A stretch of DNA of 64,000 bases from Nocardioides sp. PD653-B2 (GCF_002117935.1 NZ_BDJE01000041.1:1-64000); one strand, 5' to 3'. Shown: positions 24,277-32,678, counted from the stretch's first letter. Notes: generated by a model not told the origin, from the sequence alone. Numbers and translations are program-made.

Positions 24277-25413
24277 GTGGCATCCCCCCAGCGTCTGAAC
24301 GTTGTCGTCGTCGGCCTCGGCTTCGGCGCCGAGTTCGTCCCGATCTACCGCGTCCACCCCGACGTGGCCACGGTGGGTCTGTGTGACGTCGACGCCGAGC
24401 GGGCCGACCGGCTCGCCGCGACCTACGGTGCCGACCGGGTCTATCCCTCGCTCGAGGCGGTCCTCGATGACGACGAGGTGGACGCCGTGCACCTGGTCAC
24501 GCCGCTCACCGAGCACGGCCTCCAGAGCATCGCGACGCTCCGGGCCGGCAAGCACTGCGCCTCGACGGTCCCGATGGCGGTCGACGAGCGGGACCTCAGC
24601 GAGATCATCGCCCTCGAGCGGTCGACCGGCCTCACGTACATGATGATGGAGACGGCGGTCTTCACCCGCGAGTTCCTCCACGTCAAGGGGCTCGTCGCCC
24701 GGGGCGAGCTGGGCAGCATCACCTTCGCTCGCGGTGCGCACTACCAGGACATGTCCGGGTGGCCGCCGTACTGGGAGGGACTCCCCCCGATGTGGTACGG
24801 GACCCATGCCGTCGCGCCCTTGCTGGCCCTGCTCGACACCCATGCGGTCGAGGTGCACTGCTTCGGCTCGGGCCGGTTGGACCCGGCCGAGGAGTCGAGG
24901 TACGGCAACCCCTACCCTGCGGAGACGGCGATCTTCCGCCTGCACGGGCATGACGCCGCCCTCGAGGTGACCCGGTCGCTGTCGCGCGTGGCGCGGCCGT
25001 ACACCGAGTCCTTCGACCTGTACGGCGACCGCGGCGGCTTCGAGTGGAGCCAGCTGGAGGAGGACGAGACCCCACTGCTCTTCGCCATGGGCGACCCGGA
25101 GCACACGCGGCACCGCCCGATCACGGTGACCCGCCTGAAGGCACCCGAGACCGGCGACCTGCTCCCTCCCAGCCTCGCGAGGTTCACCCGCGAGGGTGTC
25201 TACGGCGCGGACGGACACCTGTCGGTGGCCCAGGGCAGCGGACACGGGGGGTCGCACCCCCACCTCGTCCACGAGTTCATCCGCTCCATCGTGGAGGACA
25301 GGCCGTCGCTGGTGGACGCACAGACGGCGGCGCGCTGGACGGCGGCCGGCCTCACGGCCCACCGGTCGGCGATCGCAGGCGGCACCACGATGTCGGTCCC
25401 GACCTTCGACTAG
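24277..25413 (+). CDS. Gfo/Idh/MocA family oxidoreductase (second of two)
   Basis: A 378-residue relative of the preceding enzyme. The nucleotide-binding start is RLNVVVVGLGFGAEFVPIY, followed by AVHLVTPLTEHGLQSIATLRAGKHCASTVPMAVDE. In place of the usual EKP motif it has STVPM, so the canonical catalytic lysine is missing at that position; TYMMMETAVFTREF and MWYGTHAVAPLLALL follow. The start codon directly abuts the upstream stop. The missing lysine suggests a changed activity within the family. It ends in a perfect palindrome that also contains the stop codon of the facing MarR gene. Confidence 0.85.
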   Translation: MASPQRLNVVVVGLGFGAEFVPIYRVHPDVATVGLCDVDAERADRLAATYGADRVYPSLEAVLDDDEVDAVHLVTPLTEHGLQSIATLRAGKHCASTVPMAVDERDLSEIIALERSTGLTYMMMETAVFTREFLHVKGLVARGELGSITFARGAHYQDMSGWPPYWEGLPPMWYGTHAVAPLLALLDTHAVEVHCFGSGRLDPAEESRYGNPYPAETAIFRLHGHDAALEVTRSLSRVARPYTESFDLYGDRGGFEWSQLEEDETPLLFAMGDPEHTRHRPITVTRLKAPETGDLLPPSLARFTREGVYGADGHLSVAQGSGHGGSHPHLVHEFIRSIVEDRPSLVDAQTAARWTAAGLTAHRSAIAGGTTMSVPTFD

Positions 25414-25442
25414 CCGGCCGTCGCTCCGCTGGAGCCGGCTAG
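25410..25442. terminator. Bidirectional terminator containing both stop codons
   Basis: CTAGCCGGC (25410-25418) pairs perfectly with GCCGGCTAG (25434-25442). The TAG stop of the oxidoreductase (25411-25413) lies in one arm and the stop of the convergent MarR gene (25439-25441) in the other. Confidence 0.65.
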
Positions 25443-25963
25443 GGGCTGCGTCGCTGCTCCCAGGCCGAGGTCAGCGCGCGCAGCCGGCCGGCGAGGCCCT
25501 CGATGTCCCCGGCCGGGGCTTCGGCGAGCAGCGCGTCTTCGAAGGCGAGCTGCGCGGGGACCACGTCGTCCACGAGCGCGACCCCGGCGTCGGTGAGGAC
25601 CACCAGGGACGAGCGGCCGTCGGCCGGGTTCGTCGACCGGCTCAGCAGCCCCCGAGCCTGGAGGGCGTTCAGCCGCATGGTGATCGCGGAGCGGGGGGCC
25701 AACAGCGTCTGGGCCAGCGATGTCGGGCTCAGGGGTTCGTCCGAACGGCGCAGGGCAGACAGCACGTCCAGCTCACCGCGGGTCAGCCCGTAGCCGGCGA
25801 GGAAGGCGTCGCTGGCCTCGAGGACGAGCCGGGCAGCGCGCAGCAGCCGGTGGATCACCCCGAGGCTCGTGAAGCTCAGGTCCGGGCGCAGCCGGGCCCA
25901 CTCGCGCTGCATCCGGTCCACGACGTCGTCGCCGGCGGGCATGCCGTCTGCGTCCTGGTCCAT
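25439..25963 (-). CDS. MarR family transcriptional regulator
   Basis: A 174-residue winged-helix regulator. Dimerisation helices occupy about residues 15-50 (LGVIHRLLRAARLVLEASDAFLAG), then YGLTRGELDVLSALRRSDEPLSP, the recognition region TSLAQTLLAPRSAITMRLNALQARGLLSR, and the wing TNPADGRSSLVVLTDAG. The length fits the MarR family with an extended N-terminus. It is divergent from a FUSC-type exporter 99 bases away, the classic arrangement in which a MarR protein represses an efflux gene and releases it on binding an aromatic ligand. Start ATG 25963. Confidence 0.88.
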   Translation of the reverse strand: MDQDADGMPAGDDVVDRMQREWARLRPDLSFTSLGVIHRLLRAARLVLEASDAFLAGYGLTRGELDVLSALRRSDEPLSPTSLAQTLLAPRSAITMRLNALQARGLLSRSTNPADGRSSLVVLTDAGVALVDDVVPAQLAFEDALLAEAPAGDIEGLAGRLRALTSAWEQRRSP

Positions 25964-26005
25964 CCGTGTCCTCCCGATCCGTGGCCCCGGTCCTGCCCAG
26001 ATTAG

Positions 26006-26049
26006 TTCATCACTGTAGTAACCTGGTGGTACTTCACTCATGTAGCAAC
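26006..26049. promoter_or_regulatory. Direct repeats in the MarR/FUSC promoter region
   Basis: TTCATCACTGTAGTAAC (26006-26022) and TTCACTCATGTAGCAAC (26033-26049) agree at about 12 of 17 positions with a 27-base offset, in the AT-richer centre of the divergent region. These are candidate regulator sites or overlapping promoters. Confidence 0.4.
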
Positions 26050-26062
26050 TCGGAGCGACCCC

Positions 26063-27079
26063 ATGACGCAGGCCACCCCGCCTCGCTCCTGGTGGGCGAC
26101 GGTCTTCGACCTGGGCCCGCACGCCGGCGCCCACTGGACCGCCGGGCGCGCGAGCCTGGCGATCCTCGTGCCCCTGGTGGCCTGTTGGGCGTCGGGCCGC
26201 GGCGAGCTGCTGCTGTATGCGGCGATCGGCGCCTTCGCCGCCCTGTACGGACGACACGAGCCGGCCCGGGCACGCCTGGCCATGCAGGCGCAGGCGAGCG
26301 TCGTCCTGGTGGTCGGCGTCGCCGTCGGTGCCCTGGTGGCGACCCTCCCGTTCCGCCTCTGGCTGCTCATCCCGGTCGGGGCCGCCTGGGCCGGGGTCGC
26401 GGTGCTGCTGGCCGAGTGGGGACGATGGCATCCGGCCGGAGCGCTCAACCCGGTCTTCGCCCTCACTGCCTCGGCCACCGTCCCGATCCCGCTGAGCACG
26501 GTGCCCGCGGCCGCCCTCACTGCGGCCGGCGCGGCCGCCTTCGCGCTCCTGCTGGCCCTCCCGGGGTGCAGCGCCCGCGACGAACCGGCGCGGCGTCGGC
26601 TGCCGACGCGCGGCCTGCGCCCGCCCGACCAGGCGGGCCGCCACGCCGCCCGCTACGTGCTCGGCATCGGCGCCGCGGGCGTCGCCGTCGCGACCACCGG
26701 CATCGGCCACCCCTACTGGACCTTCGTCACGGCATCCGTGCCCATGTCCGCACCCGACCTGCACGCCCGCCTCGCGCGCGCCGCCCAGCGGGTGATCGGC
26801 ACGGCCACCGGGCTCGGCGTCGCAGCCCTCGTCCTGGCCGCCCATCCCACCGGCTACACCGCGATCATCGTGATCGCCGCGCTCCAGGCCTGCACCGAGC
26901 TGACCACCGGGCGCAACTACAGCCTCGGCCTGGTCTTCTTCACCCCGATGGCGCTTGTGCTCGGCGACCTCATGCTGCCCGCCTCGATCGGCACCCTGCT
27001 GGCTCAGCGCGCCCTCGAGACCCTCCTCGGCCTCGCGATCGCGCTGGCCGCCACCCTCATCACCGATCCGCGAGAGTGA
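26063..27079 (+). CDS. FUSC family transporter (aromatic acid exporter-like)
   Basis: A 338-residue membrane protein with about ten hydrophobic segments in two repeats. The N-terminal half (ASLAILVPLVACWASGRGEL, LLYAAIGAFAALYGRHEP) and the C-terminal half (ARYVLGIGAAGVAVATTGIG, HPYWTFVTASVPM, RVIGTATGLGVAALVLA, LVFFTPMALVLGDLM, QRALETLLGLAIALAATL) carry the repeated FUSC signature of fusaric-acid/p-hydroxybenzoate exporters. It is a compact form lacking the large cytoplasmic domain. Divergence from a MarR gene suggests induction by an aromatic compound. Confidence 0.85.
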   Translation: MTQATPPRSWWATVFDLGPHAGAHWTAGRASLAILVPLVACWASGRGELLLYAAIGAFAALYGRHEPARARLAMQAQASVVLVVGVAVGALVATLPFRLWLLIPVGAAWAGVAVLLAEWGRWHPAGALNPVFALTASATVPIPLSTVPAAALTAAGAAAFALLLALPGCSARDEPARRRLPTRGLRPPDQAGRHAARYVLGIGAAGVAVATTGIGHPYWTFVTASVPMSAPDLHARLARAAQRVIGTATGLGVAALVLAAHPTGYTAIIVIAALQACTELTTGRNYSLGLVFFTPMALVLGDLMLPASIGTLLAQRALETLLGLAIALAATLITDPRE

Positions 27080-27081
27080 GA

Positions 27082-27098
27082 CATCCGGCTCTGCCGCG
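27082..27098 (+). repeat. Distant copy of the gene-end motif after the FUSC gene
   Basis: CATCCGGCTCTGCCGCG differs from CGTCCGGATCTGCCGCG at two positions and begins 3 bases after the FUSC stop codon, in the same orientation. It lies 24 kb from the cluster of copies at the left end, so the motif is not confined to that segment. Confidence 0.5.
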
Positions 27099-27146
27099 GT
27101 CGCGCTACGCGCCGGTCGCCCGCCGGCGTCCGAGCCGGCGCGGAGC

Positions 27147-28010
27147 TCAGCGCGCGGACCGGGAGGCCAACCAGCTGGCGAACTCCGTCGCGACGATCCG
27201 CTCGTCGTGGACGCCGGCCGCCTCCGGCGAGCACAGCCAGCGGATCGGGCCCGCCATCACGTCCGCCGGCAGCAACCCCTCCCGTGCCTCGAGCGGCAGG
27301 TCCTCGGGGATCATGCCGCTCTCGGTGGCGCCGCCGGGCAACACCTGGTTCACCGTGATCGGCGTGTCCGCCAAGTCGGCCGCCATGATCCGCGCCAAGG
27401 CCTCCGCGCCGGCCCGCGCCGGCCCGTACGGGACGAAACCGCGTCGGACCATGGTGGAGTGGTTCATCGTCACGTTGACGATGCGGCCCCGGCCGGCCGA
27501 GAGCATCCGCGGCACCACGGCGCGGGCCACCAGGAAGTACCCGGTCAGGTTGGTGGCGACCAGGTCGCGGAACCCGGGCGGGCTGACCTGCCAGAACGGC
27601 TGCGGGTCGGTGAGGAACCGAGGGTTCACCGTCCGCATGCCGATCCCGGCGTTGTTGACCACCACATCGATGCCGCCGAAGGCGCGGACGGTCTCCTCCA
27701 CCCCGCGCTCGACGCTCTCCTCGTCGCGCACGTCCATGGCGACACCGACCACTCGGGTGTCCTCCACGCCACCGTCCGCGGCGAGCCGCGCCGCGGCGTC
27801 CGCGGTACGCGCGGGGTCCCGGCCCGTGATCGCCACGTGGGCGCCGGCCTCGATGAGCGCGGCGGCCATGGCGTGACCGAGGCCGCTGGTGCCGCCGGTG
27901 ACGAGCACGCGTACGCCGTCCGCGCGGAACTCGGGTGCCACCGGCTCCTCGAGTGGCTGGATGTCGCCTGCGCGCCCTCGCGGAGGAGAGGCGTTCGAAT
28001 TCTCGTCCAT
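27147..28010 (-). CDS. SDR family oxidoreductase with YxxxR in place of YxxxK
   Basis: A 287-residue short-chain dehydrogenase/reductase. A charged 30-residue N-terminal extension precedes the Rossmann motif VLVTGGTSGLGHAMAAALIEAG. HVAITGRDPAR, VVVNNAGIGM and IVNVTMNHSTMVRRG follow. The catalytic tetrad is altered: Tyr is in YGPARAG, where the residue four positions on is Arg instead of Lys. The C-terminus ends RIVATEFASWLASRSAR. The gene is alone, converging with FUSC. The substitution may reduce or change catalysis; the substrate is unknown. Confidence 0.85.
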   Translation of the reverse strand: MDENSNASPPRGRAGDIQPLEEPVAPEFRADGVRVLVTGGTSGLGHAMAAALIEAGAHVAITGRDPARTADAAARLAADGGVEDTRVVGVAMDVRDEESVERGVEETVRAFGGIDVVVNNAGIGMRTVNPRFLTDPQPFWQVSPPGFRDLVATNLTGYFLVARAVVPRMLSAGRGRIVNVTMNHSTMVRRGFVPYGPARAGAEALARIMAADLADTPITVNQVLPGGATESGMIPEDLPLEAREGLLPADVMAGPIRWLCSPEAAGVHDERIVATEFASWLASRSAR

Positions 28011-28166
28011 GACTCGTCATTACCCCACGGGCACCGTGCGGATGCTGGTCGACCTCGCGGAAGTCTGCCGCCGCATGTCCCGGGCCGGGGGTCTCACCCT
28101 GGCGCCCGGACGGTCCGAGAGGTGGTTCATACTACGAACGTGTCAGGCTCGACAGAGGCTGGCTTC

Positions 28167-28240
28167 GCGGACGTGGTGTAGTTGCAGCACGCTTCCCTTC
28201 CAGGGAAGGGGTCGAGGTTCAAATCCTCGCGTCCGCTCCA
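28167..28240 (+). tRNA. tRNA-Gly, anticodon UCC
   Basis: A 74-base cloverleaf. The acceptor stem GCGGACG/CGTCCGC is perfect, with discriminator T and an encoded CCA. The D stem is GTGT/GCAC with a short loop. The anticodon stem CTTCC/GGAAG holds loop CTTCCAG, giving anticodon TCC, which reads GGA/GGG. The T arm CGAGG-TTCAAAT-CCTCG is perfect. It stands alone between an SDR gene and a convergent tRNA methyltransferase gene. Confidence 0.95.
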
Positions 28241-28249
28241 CCCTCTCGG

Positions 28250-28720
28250 CTACGTCGCGCCGGGGAACCCGTGTTGGCGCCACGCCTCGTAGGTCACCAC
28301 CGCCGCCGAGTTGGACAGGTTGAGGGACCGGCGCCCGGCCACCATGGGGATGCGGAGTCGGTCCGTGACGCGCTCGTGGCTCAGCACCTCGTCCGACAGG
28401 CCGGTCGGTTCGGGGCCGAAGAGCAGCACGTCGCCGGGCTGGAACTCGACGTCGGTGTACCACCGGGTGGCGTGGGCGGTGAAGGCGAAGACCCGCGACG
28501 ACGCCAGCGCCGCACCGGTCAGCGCGGTGTCGAGGTCGGGGTGCACCGTGATCGACGCGAGGTCGTGGTAGTCGAGTCCCGCGCGCTTCAGCTTGGGCTC
28601 CGACAGGTCGAACCCGAGGGGTTCGACCAGGTGCAGGCTGGCGCCGGTCCCGGCCACCATCCGGATCGCGTTGCCCGTGTTGGGTGGGATGCGGGGCTCG
28701 AGGAACATCACGTGGAACAC
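28250..28720 (-). CDS. trmL: tRNA (cytidine/uridine-34 2'-O)-methyltransferase, SPOUT family
   Basis: A 156-residue SPOUT methyltransferase. TrmL-type enzymes methylate the ribose of the wobble base in tRNA-Leu species. The family blocks are clear: FHVMFLEPRIPPNTGNAIRM, LHLVEPLGFDLSEPKLKRAGLDY, VLLFGPEPTGLSDEVL, and the knotted SAM-binding end RIPMVAGRRSLNLSNSAAVV. Length and order are normal. It starts at GTG 28720 and lies next to, and opposed to, a tRNA gene, which is probably coincidence. Confidence 0.92.
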   Translation of the reverse strand: MFHVMFLEPRIPPNTGNAIRMVAGTGASLHLVEPLGFDLSEPKLKRAGLDYHDLASITVHPDLDTALTGAALASSRVFAFTAHATRWYTDVEFQPGDVLLFGPEPTGLSDEVLSHERVTDRLRIPMVAGRRSLNLSNSAAVVTYEAWRQHGFPGAT

Positions 28721-28863
28721 GCCTCAAACTATCGGCCGACCTCCGCGTGCCGCGATGCAGCCTCCTGGAGCCTGGCTCGTGACCGGCTCCTCGGGCATCG
28801 GGAGCGAGCAGCCCGGGCGTCTCGACGAGATCGATGGTCGGCGCCTCCGGCTACGGTGCTGGT

Positions 28864-29112
28864 GTGCCACAGAGAGAAACCAAGAGACTGAACGACGAGG
28901 TCATCTACGAGCACATGCTCGCCTTCGGCGACTTCACCACGCCGGCTGCCATGGGCAAGCGCATCGGCTTCCACCGGGTGACCGTCCGACTCGCCTTCCT
29001 GCACGGCCTCGAGCTCGGGCTGTACGAGACCCGCGACAGCGAGAAATGGACCAACCCGGTCACGGGTGGTCCGGCCACCGAGTACCGGGCCGTCCCCCGC
29101 GGGACCTCGTAG
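28864..29112 (+). CDS. Small hypothetical protein (82 aa)
   Basis: An 82-residue soluble protein starting at GTG (VPQRETKRLNDEVIYEH…). The middle, GDFTTPAAMGKRIGFHRVTVRLAF, looks like a helix-turn-helix with a TPAAMGKRIGFHRVTV recognition element, followed by LHGLELGLYETRD as a possible wing, so a small DNA-binding or RNA-binding role is conceivable. ATG 28834 in frame is an alternative start. It converges with serA eight bases beyond its stop. No family is assigned. Confidence 0.6.
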   Translation: MPQRETKRLNDEVIYEHMLAFGDFTTPAAMGKRIGFHRVTVRLAFLHGLELGLYETRDSEKWTNPVTGGPATEYRAVPRGTS

Positions 29113-29120
29113 CCGGGTCG

Positions 29121-30707
29121 TCAGACGAGGTCTACGGCGCGCACCGAGGCGGCGTCCATGGCGTGCTGGATGTCCGCGAGCGTGTCGGCCGAGATGGCCG
29201 AGTCGACGGACAGCGCGACGAGGGCCTGGCCGCCCTTGGCGTCGCGGGAGACCTGCATGCCGGCGATGTTGACGCCGGCGTCACCCAGGATGCCGCCGAC
29301 GGTGCCGACCATGCCGGGGCGGTCGCCGTACGTCAGGAACGCGAGGTGCTGGGTGGGCTCGAGGTCGACGTCGAAGCCGTTGACCTCGACGATCCGCTCC
29401 CGCTGGTTGATCCCGACCAGGGTGCCACTGACCGAGACCTGTGAGCCGTCGCCGAGCGTGCCGCGGATGGTGATCAGGTTGCGGTGGTCGGGGCTCTCCG
29501 GGTCGACCACGAGGCGTACGGCGGTCCCGCGCTCGGCCGCGAGCAGCGGCGCGTTCACATAGGAGACCTGCTCCTCGACGATGTCGGCGAAGACGCCCTT
29601 GAGGGCGGCCAGCTCGAGCACCTTGACGTCGAAGTCGGTGATCTCGCCGCGCACCTCGACGTCGATCTGCTGGGCGACCTCGCCGGCCAGACCGGTGAAG
29701 ATCCGGCCGAGCTTCTCGGACAGCGGGATGCCGGGCCGGACGTCCTCGGCGATCACGCCGCCCTGGACGTTGACGGCGTCGGGCACCAGCTCGCCCGACA
29801 GCGCGAGCCGGACCGAGCGGGCCACGGCGATGCCGGCCTTCTCCTGTGCCTCGTCGGTGGAGGCACCCAGATGGGGCGTCGCGACGACGTTCTCGAGCTC
29901 GAAGAGCGGGCTGTCGGTGCACGGCTCCTGGGCGAAGACGTCGAGGCCGGCTGCGGCGACCCGGCCCTCCTTGAGCGCGGAGTAGAGCGCGGCCTCGTCG
30001 ACGATGCCGCCCCGCGCCGCGTTGACCAGGACCAGCGACGGCTTGACCCGGTGGAGCTGCTCGACGCCGATCAGGCCGACGGTCTCGGAGGTCTTGGGGA
30101 GGTGCACCGACATGAAGTCGGACTCCGCGAGCAGGGTGTCGAGGTCGACCAGGCGGACGCCCATCTGGGCGGCGCGACCGGCCTGGACGTAGGGGTCGTA
30201 GGCGATGACCTTCATGCCGAAGGCCGACAGGCGCTGGGCGACGAGCACCCCGATCCGGCCCAAGCCGACGATGCCGACGGTTTTCTCGTAGAGCTCGATG
30301 CCGGTGTAGCGCGACCGCTTCCACTCGCCGTTCTTGAGCGCGGCGTGGGCCGGCGAGACGTGGCGGGCCGCGGCGAGCATCAGCGCGACGGCGAGCTCGG
30401 CGGCGGAGACGATGTTGGAGGTGGGCGCGTTGACGACCATCACCCCGGACTGGGTCGCAGCGCGGACGTCGACGTTGTCGAGGCCGACCCCGGCGCGCGC
30501 GACGACCTTGAGGCGGGGCGCGGCGGCCAGCGCTTCGGCGTCGACCTTCGTGGCCGAGCGGACCAGGATCGCGTCGGCGGTGGCGATGGCCTCGAGGAGC
30601 TCGCCGCGGTCGGCGCCGTTGCAGTGCCGGATCTCGAAGTCGGGACCGAGCGCCTCGACGGTCGCGGGGCTCAGCTCTTCGGCGATCAGGACGACAGGCA
30701 TGCTCAC
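29121..30707 (-). CDS. serA: D-3-phosphoglycerate dehydrogenase
   Basis: A 528-residue enzyme catalysing the first step of serine synthesis from 3-phosphoglycerate. It is the long actinobacterial/type I form: substrate domain, NAD domain with VGIVGLGRIGVLVAQRLSAFG and the catalytic Arg/His region (NAARGGIVDEAAL and TPHLGASTDEAQEKAG), then an intervening domain of about 140 residues, and a C-terminal ACT domain (YGDRPGMVGTVGGILGDAG, VNIAGMQVSR) that usually confers serine feedback inhibition. Start ATG 30707 is certain. The region upstream has several ACCGGT palindromes. Confidence 0.97.
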   Translation of the reverse strand: MSMPVVLIAEELSPATVEALGPDFEIRHCNGADRGELLEAIATADAILVRSATKVDAEALAAAPRLKVVARAGVGLDNVDVRAATQSGVMVVNAPTSNIVSAAELAVALMLAAARHVSPAHAALKNGEWKRSRYTGIELYEKTVGIVGLGRIGVLVAQRLSAFGMKVIAYDPYVQAGRAAQMGVRLVDLDTLLAESDFMSVHLPKTSETVGLIGVEQLHRVKPSLVLVNAARGGIVDEAALYSALKEGRVAAAGLDVFAQEPCTDSPLFELENVVATPHLGASTDEAQEKAGIAVARSVRLALSGELVPDAVNVQGGVIAEDVRPGIPLSEKLGRIFTGLAGEVAQQIDVEVRGEITDFDVKVLELAALKGVFADIVEEQVSYVNAPLLAAERGTAVRLVVDPESPDHRNLITIRGTLGDGSQVSVSGTLVGINQRERIVEVNGFDVDLEPTQHLAFLTYGDRPGMVGTVGGILGDAGVNIAGMQVSRDAKGGQALVALSVDSAISADTLADIQHAMDAASVRAVDLV

Positions 30708-30746
30708 AGCGGTTCATTCCTCGGCATTGGTGCGGGATGAATAACG

Positions 30747-30815
30747 ACCGGTGGACCGGTCGGGCACGGCGCTGTGCTTCGCGAAACTGTACCCGACCGG
30801 TCCGGGATAACCGGT
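30747..30815. promoter_or_regulatory. Cluster of four ACCGGT palindromes and a 12-bp inverted repeat
   Basis: ACCGGT occurs four times within about 70 bases of the divergent region between serA and the ABC-F gene. GGACCGGTCGGG (30753-30764) and CCCGACCGGTCC (30792-30803) form a perfect 12-bp inverted repeat with a 27-base spacer. This could be a cooperative operator for one or both genes. Confidence 0.45.
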
Positions 30816-30927
30816 GGCGTCCACAGCCCGGAGTGCCTACCCTCGAGAGGTCGTATCCCCTCCCGGTGGCAGGTCGATTTGAAGCTCTGAGGTGCAGGCC
30901 GTCCTCCCTCCCACCGAGAGCTTCGTC

Positions 30928-32481
30928 ATGTCCTCACCCACCCCTGTCATCAGCGCCTCCCGGCTCGACTTCACCTGGCCGGACGGCACGTCGGTCCTCC
31001 GCGGCCTCGACCTCCTCGTCAGCCCCGGACGCTCCGGCCTCGTCGGTGTCAACGGCGCCGGGAAGTCCACCCTGCTGCGTCTCGCCGCCGGCGTGCTGCA
31101 ACCCACCGGCGGGCACGTCCACGTCGCCGGCGAGGTCGGCTACCTCCCGCAGGACCTCACCCTCGCCGTCGACCAGCCGGTCGCCGACTTCCTCGGCATC
31201 GGCGAGGTACGACGCGCGGTGCGTGCCGTCGAGGGGGGCGCCGTCGACGAGCACCTCTTCGAGACGATCGGCGACGACTGGGACGTCGAGGACCGCGCCG
31301 TCGCCGAGCTCGGCCGGCTCGGTCTCCCCGGCGACCTGCTCGACCGGAGGCTCGGCGAGATGTCCGGCGGCGAGGTCACCCAGCTCGGGCTGGCGCGCCT
31401 GCTGCTGCGCCGTCCCGACGTGCTCCTCCTCGACGAGCCGACCAACAACCTCGACACCGACGCACGAGCACGCCTGTACGACGTCGTCGAGGGCTGGACC
31501 CGATCGCTGCTCGTCGTCAGCCACGACCGCGACCTGCTCGAGCGGATGGACCGGATCGGCGACCTGCGCGACGGCGTGGTGCGCTGGTACGGCGGCGGTC
31601 ACTCGGCGTACGCCGCCCAGGTCGCCGCCGAGCAGGCGGCGGCCGAGCAGGCCGTGACGAGCGCCCGGTCCGACGTGCGCCGGCAGCGCAACGACCGGGC
31701 CGAGGCCGAGCGGGTGCTCGCCCAGCGCCGCCGTACCGCCAGGAAGGCGGAGGCCACCACGGGCCTGGGCAAGGCGGCGATCAACACCAAGCGCAACCAG
31801 GCCGAGAAGTCCGCCGCGAAGTACCGCCACGTCCACGACGACCGGCTCGACCAGGCGCGCGAGCGGCTCACCGACGCGGAGTCGCGGCTGCGCGAGGACC
31901 GGGAGATCCGCATCGACCTGCCCGGCACGGAGGTGCCCCGCGGCCGGGTGGTGCTGGACGGCGACGACCTCGCGGTCGCCGGCCCGGACCGGATCGCGGT
32001 CGTCGGGCCCAACGGCTCGGGCAAGACCACGCTCCTGCGGCGGCTCGCCGGCCAGGCGCGGGTGCCGGTCGCGCTCCTCCCCCAGCGGCTCGACGTGCTC
32101 GACGACGACGGGTCGGTCTACGCGAACGTGGCGGCGCGGTCACCCGGCGCCGACCCCAACCTCGTCCGCGCCCGGCTCGCGCGCTTCCTCTTCCGGGGCG
32201 CGCTCGCCGACAAGCGGGTCGGAGACCTGTCCGGGGGTGAGCGCTTCCGGGCGACCCTGGCCGCGCTGCTGTTGGCCGACCCGGCGCCGCAGCTACTGCT
32301 GCTCGACGAGCCCACCAACAACCTCGACTTCGCGTCGTACGACGCCCTGGTCTCCGCGCTCGAGTCGTACCGCGGGGCGCTGGTCGTGGCCAGCCACGAC
32401 GAGGGGTTCCTCGAGGACATCGGGGTCGAGCGGGTGCTGGACCTCGGGGCCGAGGGCGGTCCTTCGCGCCGGGCGACCTGA
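30928..32481 (+). CDS. ABC-F family ATPase
   Basis: A 517-residue protein with two ATP-binding domains and no membrane segments. Walker A motifs are [11 protein letters not shown] (first domain) and [11 protein letters not shown] (second). Signature motifs are [16 protein letters not shown] and [16 protein letters not shown], each followed by [11 protein letters not shown]. The linker (about residues 235-330) is highly charged and helical. ABC-F proteins act on the ribosome, either as translation factors or as antibiotic-resistance proteins that displace drugs. Nothing in the sequence decides between these. ATG 30928 fits the usual N-terminus; the gene is monocistronic or leads to the GNAT gene after a structured spacer. 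Confidence 0.9.
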   Translation: MSSPTPVISASRLDFTWPDGTSVLRGLDLLVSPGRSGLVGVNGAGKSTLLRLAAGVLQPTGGHVHVAGEVGYLPQDLTLAVDQPVADFLGIGEVRRAVRAVEGGAVDEHLFETIGDDWDVEDRAVAELGRLGLPGDLLDRRLGEMSGGEVTQLGLARLLLRRPDVLLLDEPTNNLDTDARARLYDVVEGWTRSLLVVSHDRDLLERMDRIGDLRDGVVRWYGGGHSAYAAQVAAEQAAAEQAVTSARSDVRRQRNDRAEAERVLAQRRRTARKAEATTGLGKAAINTKRNQAEKSAAKYRHVHDDRLDQARERLTDAESRLREDREIRIDLPGTEVPRGRVVLDGDDLAVAGPDRIAVVGPNGSGKTTLLRRLAGQARVPVALLPQRLDVLDDDGSVYANVAARSPGADPNLVRARLARFLFRGALADKRVGDLSGGERFRATLAALLLADPAPQLLLLDEPTNNLDFASYDALVSALESYRGALVVASHDEGFLEDIGVERVLDLGAEGGPSRRAT

Positions 32482-32588
32482 CCAGCGGTGAGTGAGCACC
32501 CGGCCCGGACGAACATCGGTTGCGGGCTCACCGCCGGCCGGTCGTCGCACGCGCGGCGTCGCCGCCCCGGTCGCGGGAGCGCTCCCTT

Positions 32589-32645
32589 GGTCACAAACCG
32601 CAGGATTTCGGCCTGAATCTTTGCGGTTTGGGACCAAACCGCAAA
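32589..32645. promoter_or_regulatory. Three-arm, mutually exclusive hairpin element
   Basis: Arm A (32589-32602, GGTCACAAACCGCA) pairs with arm B (32622-32635) over 14 bp with one mismatch. Alternatively B (32620-32630, TTTGCGGTTTG) pairs perfectly over 11 bp with arm C (32635-32645) around a GGAC loop. The two foldings exclude each other, as in attenuators. It lies after the ABC-F gene and just before the GNAT gene. There is no T-run. Confidence 0.7.
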
Positions 32646-32678
32646 GCGATCGGCCGGGTGACTGACAGGCTGAGCGTC

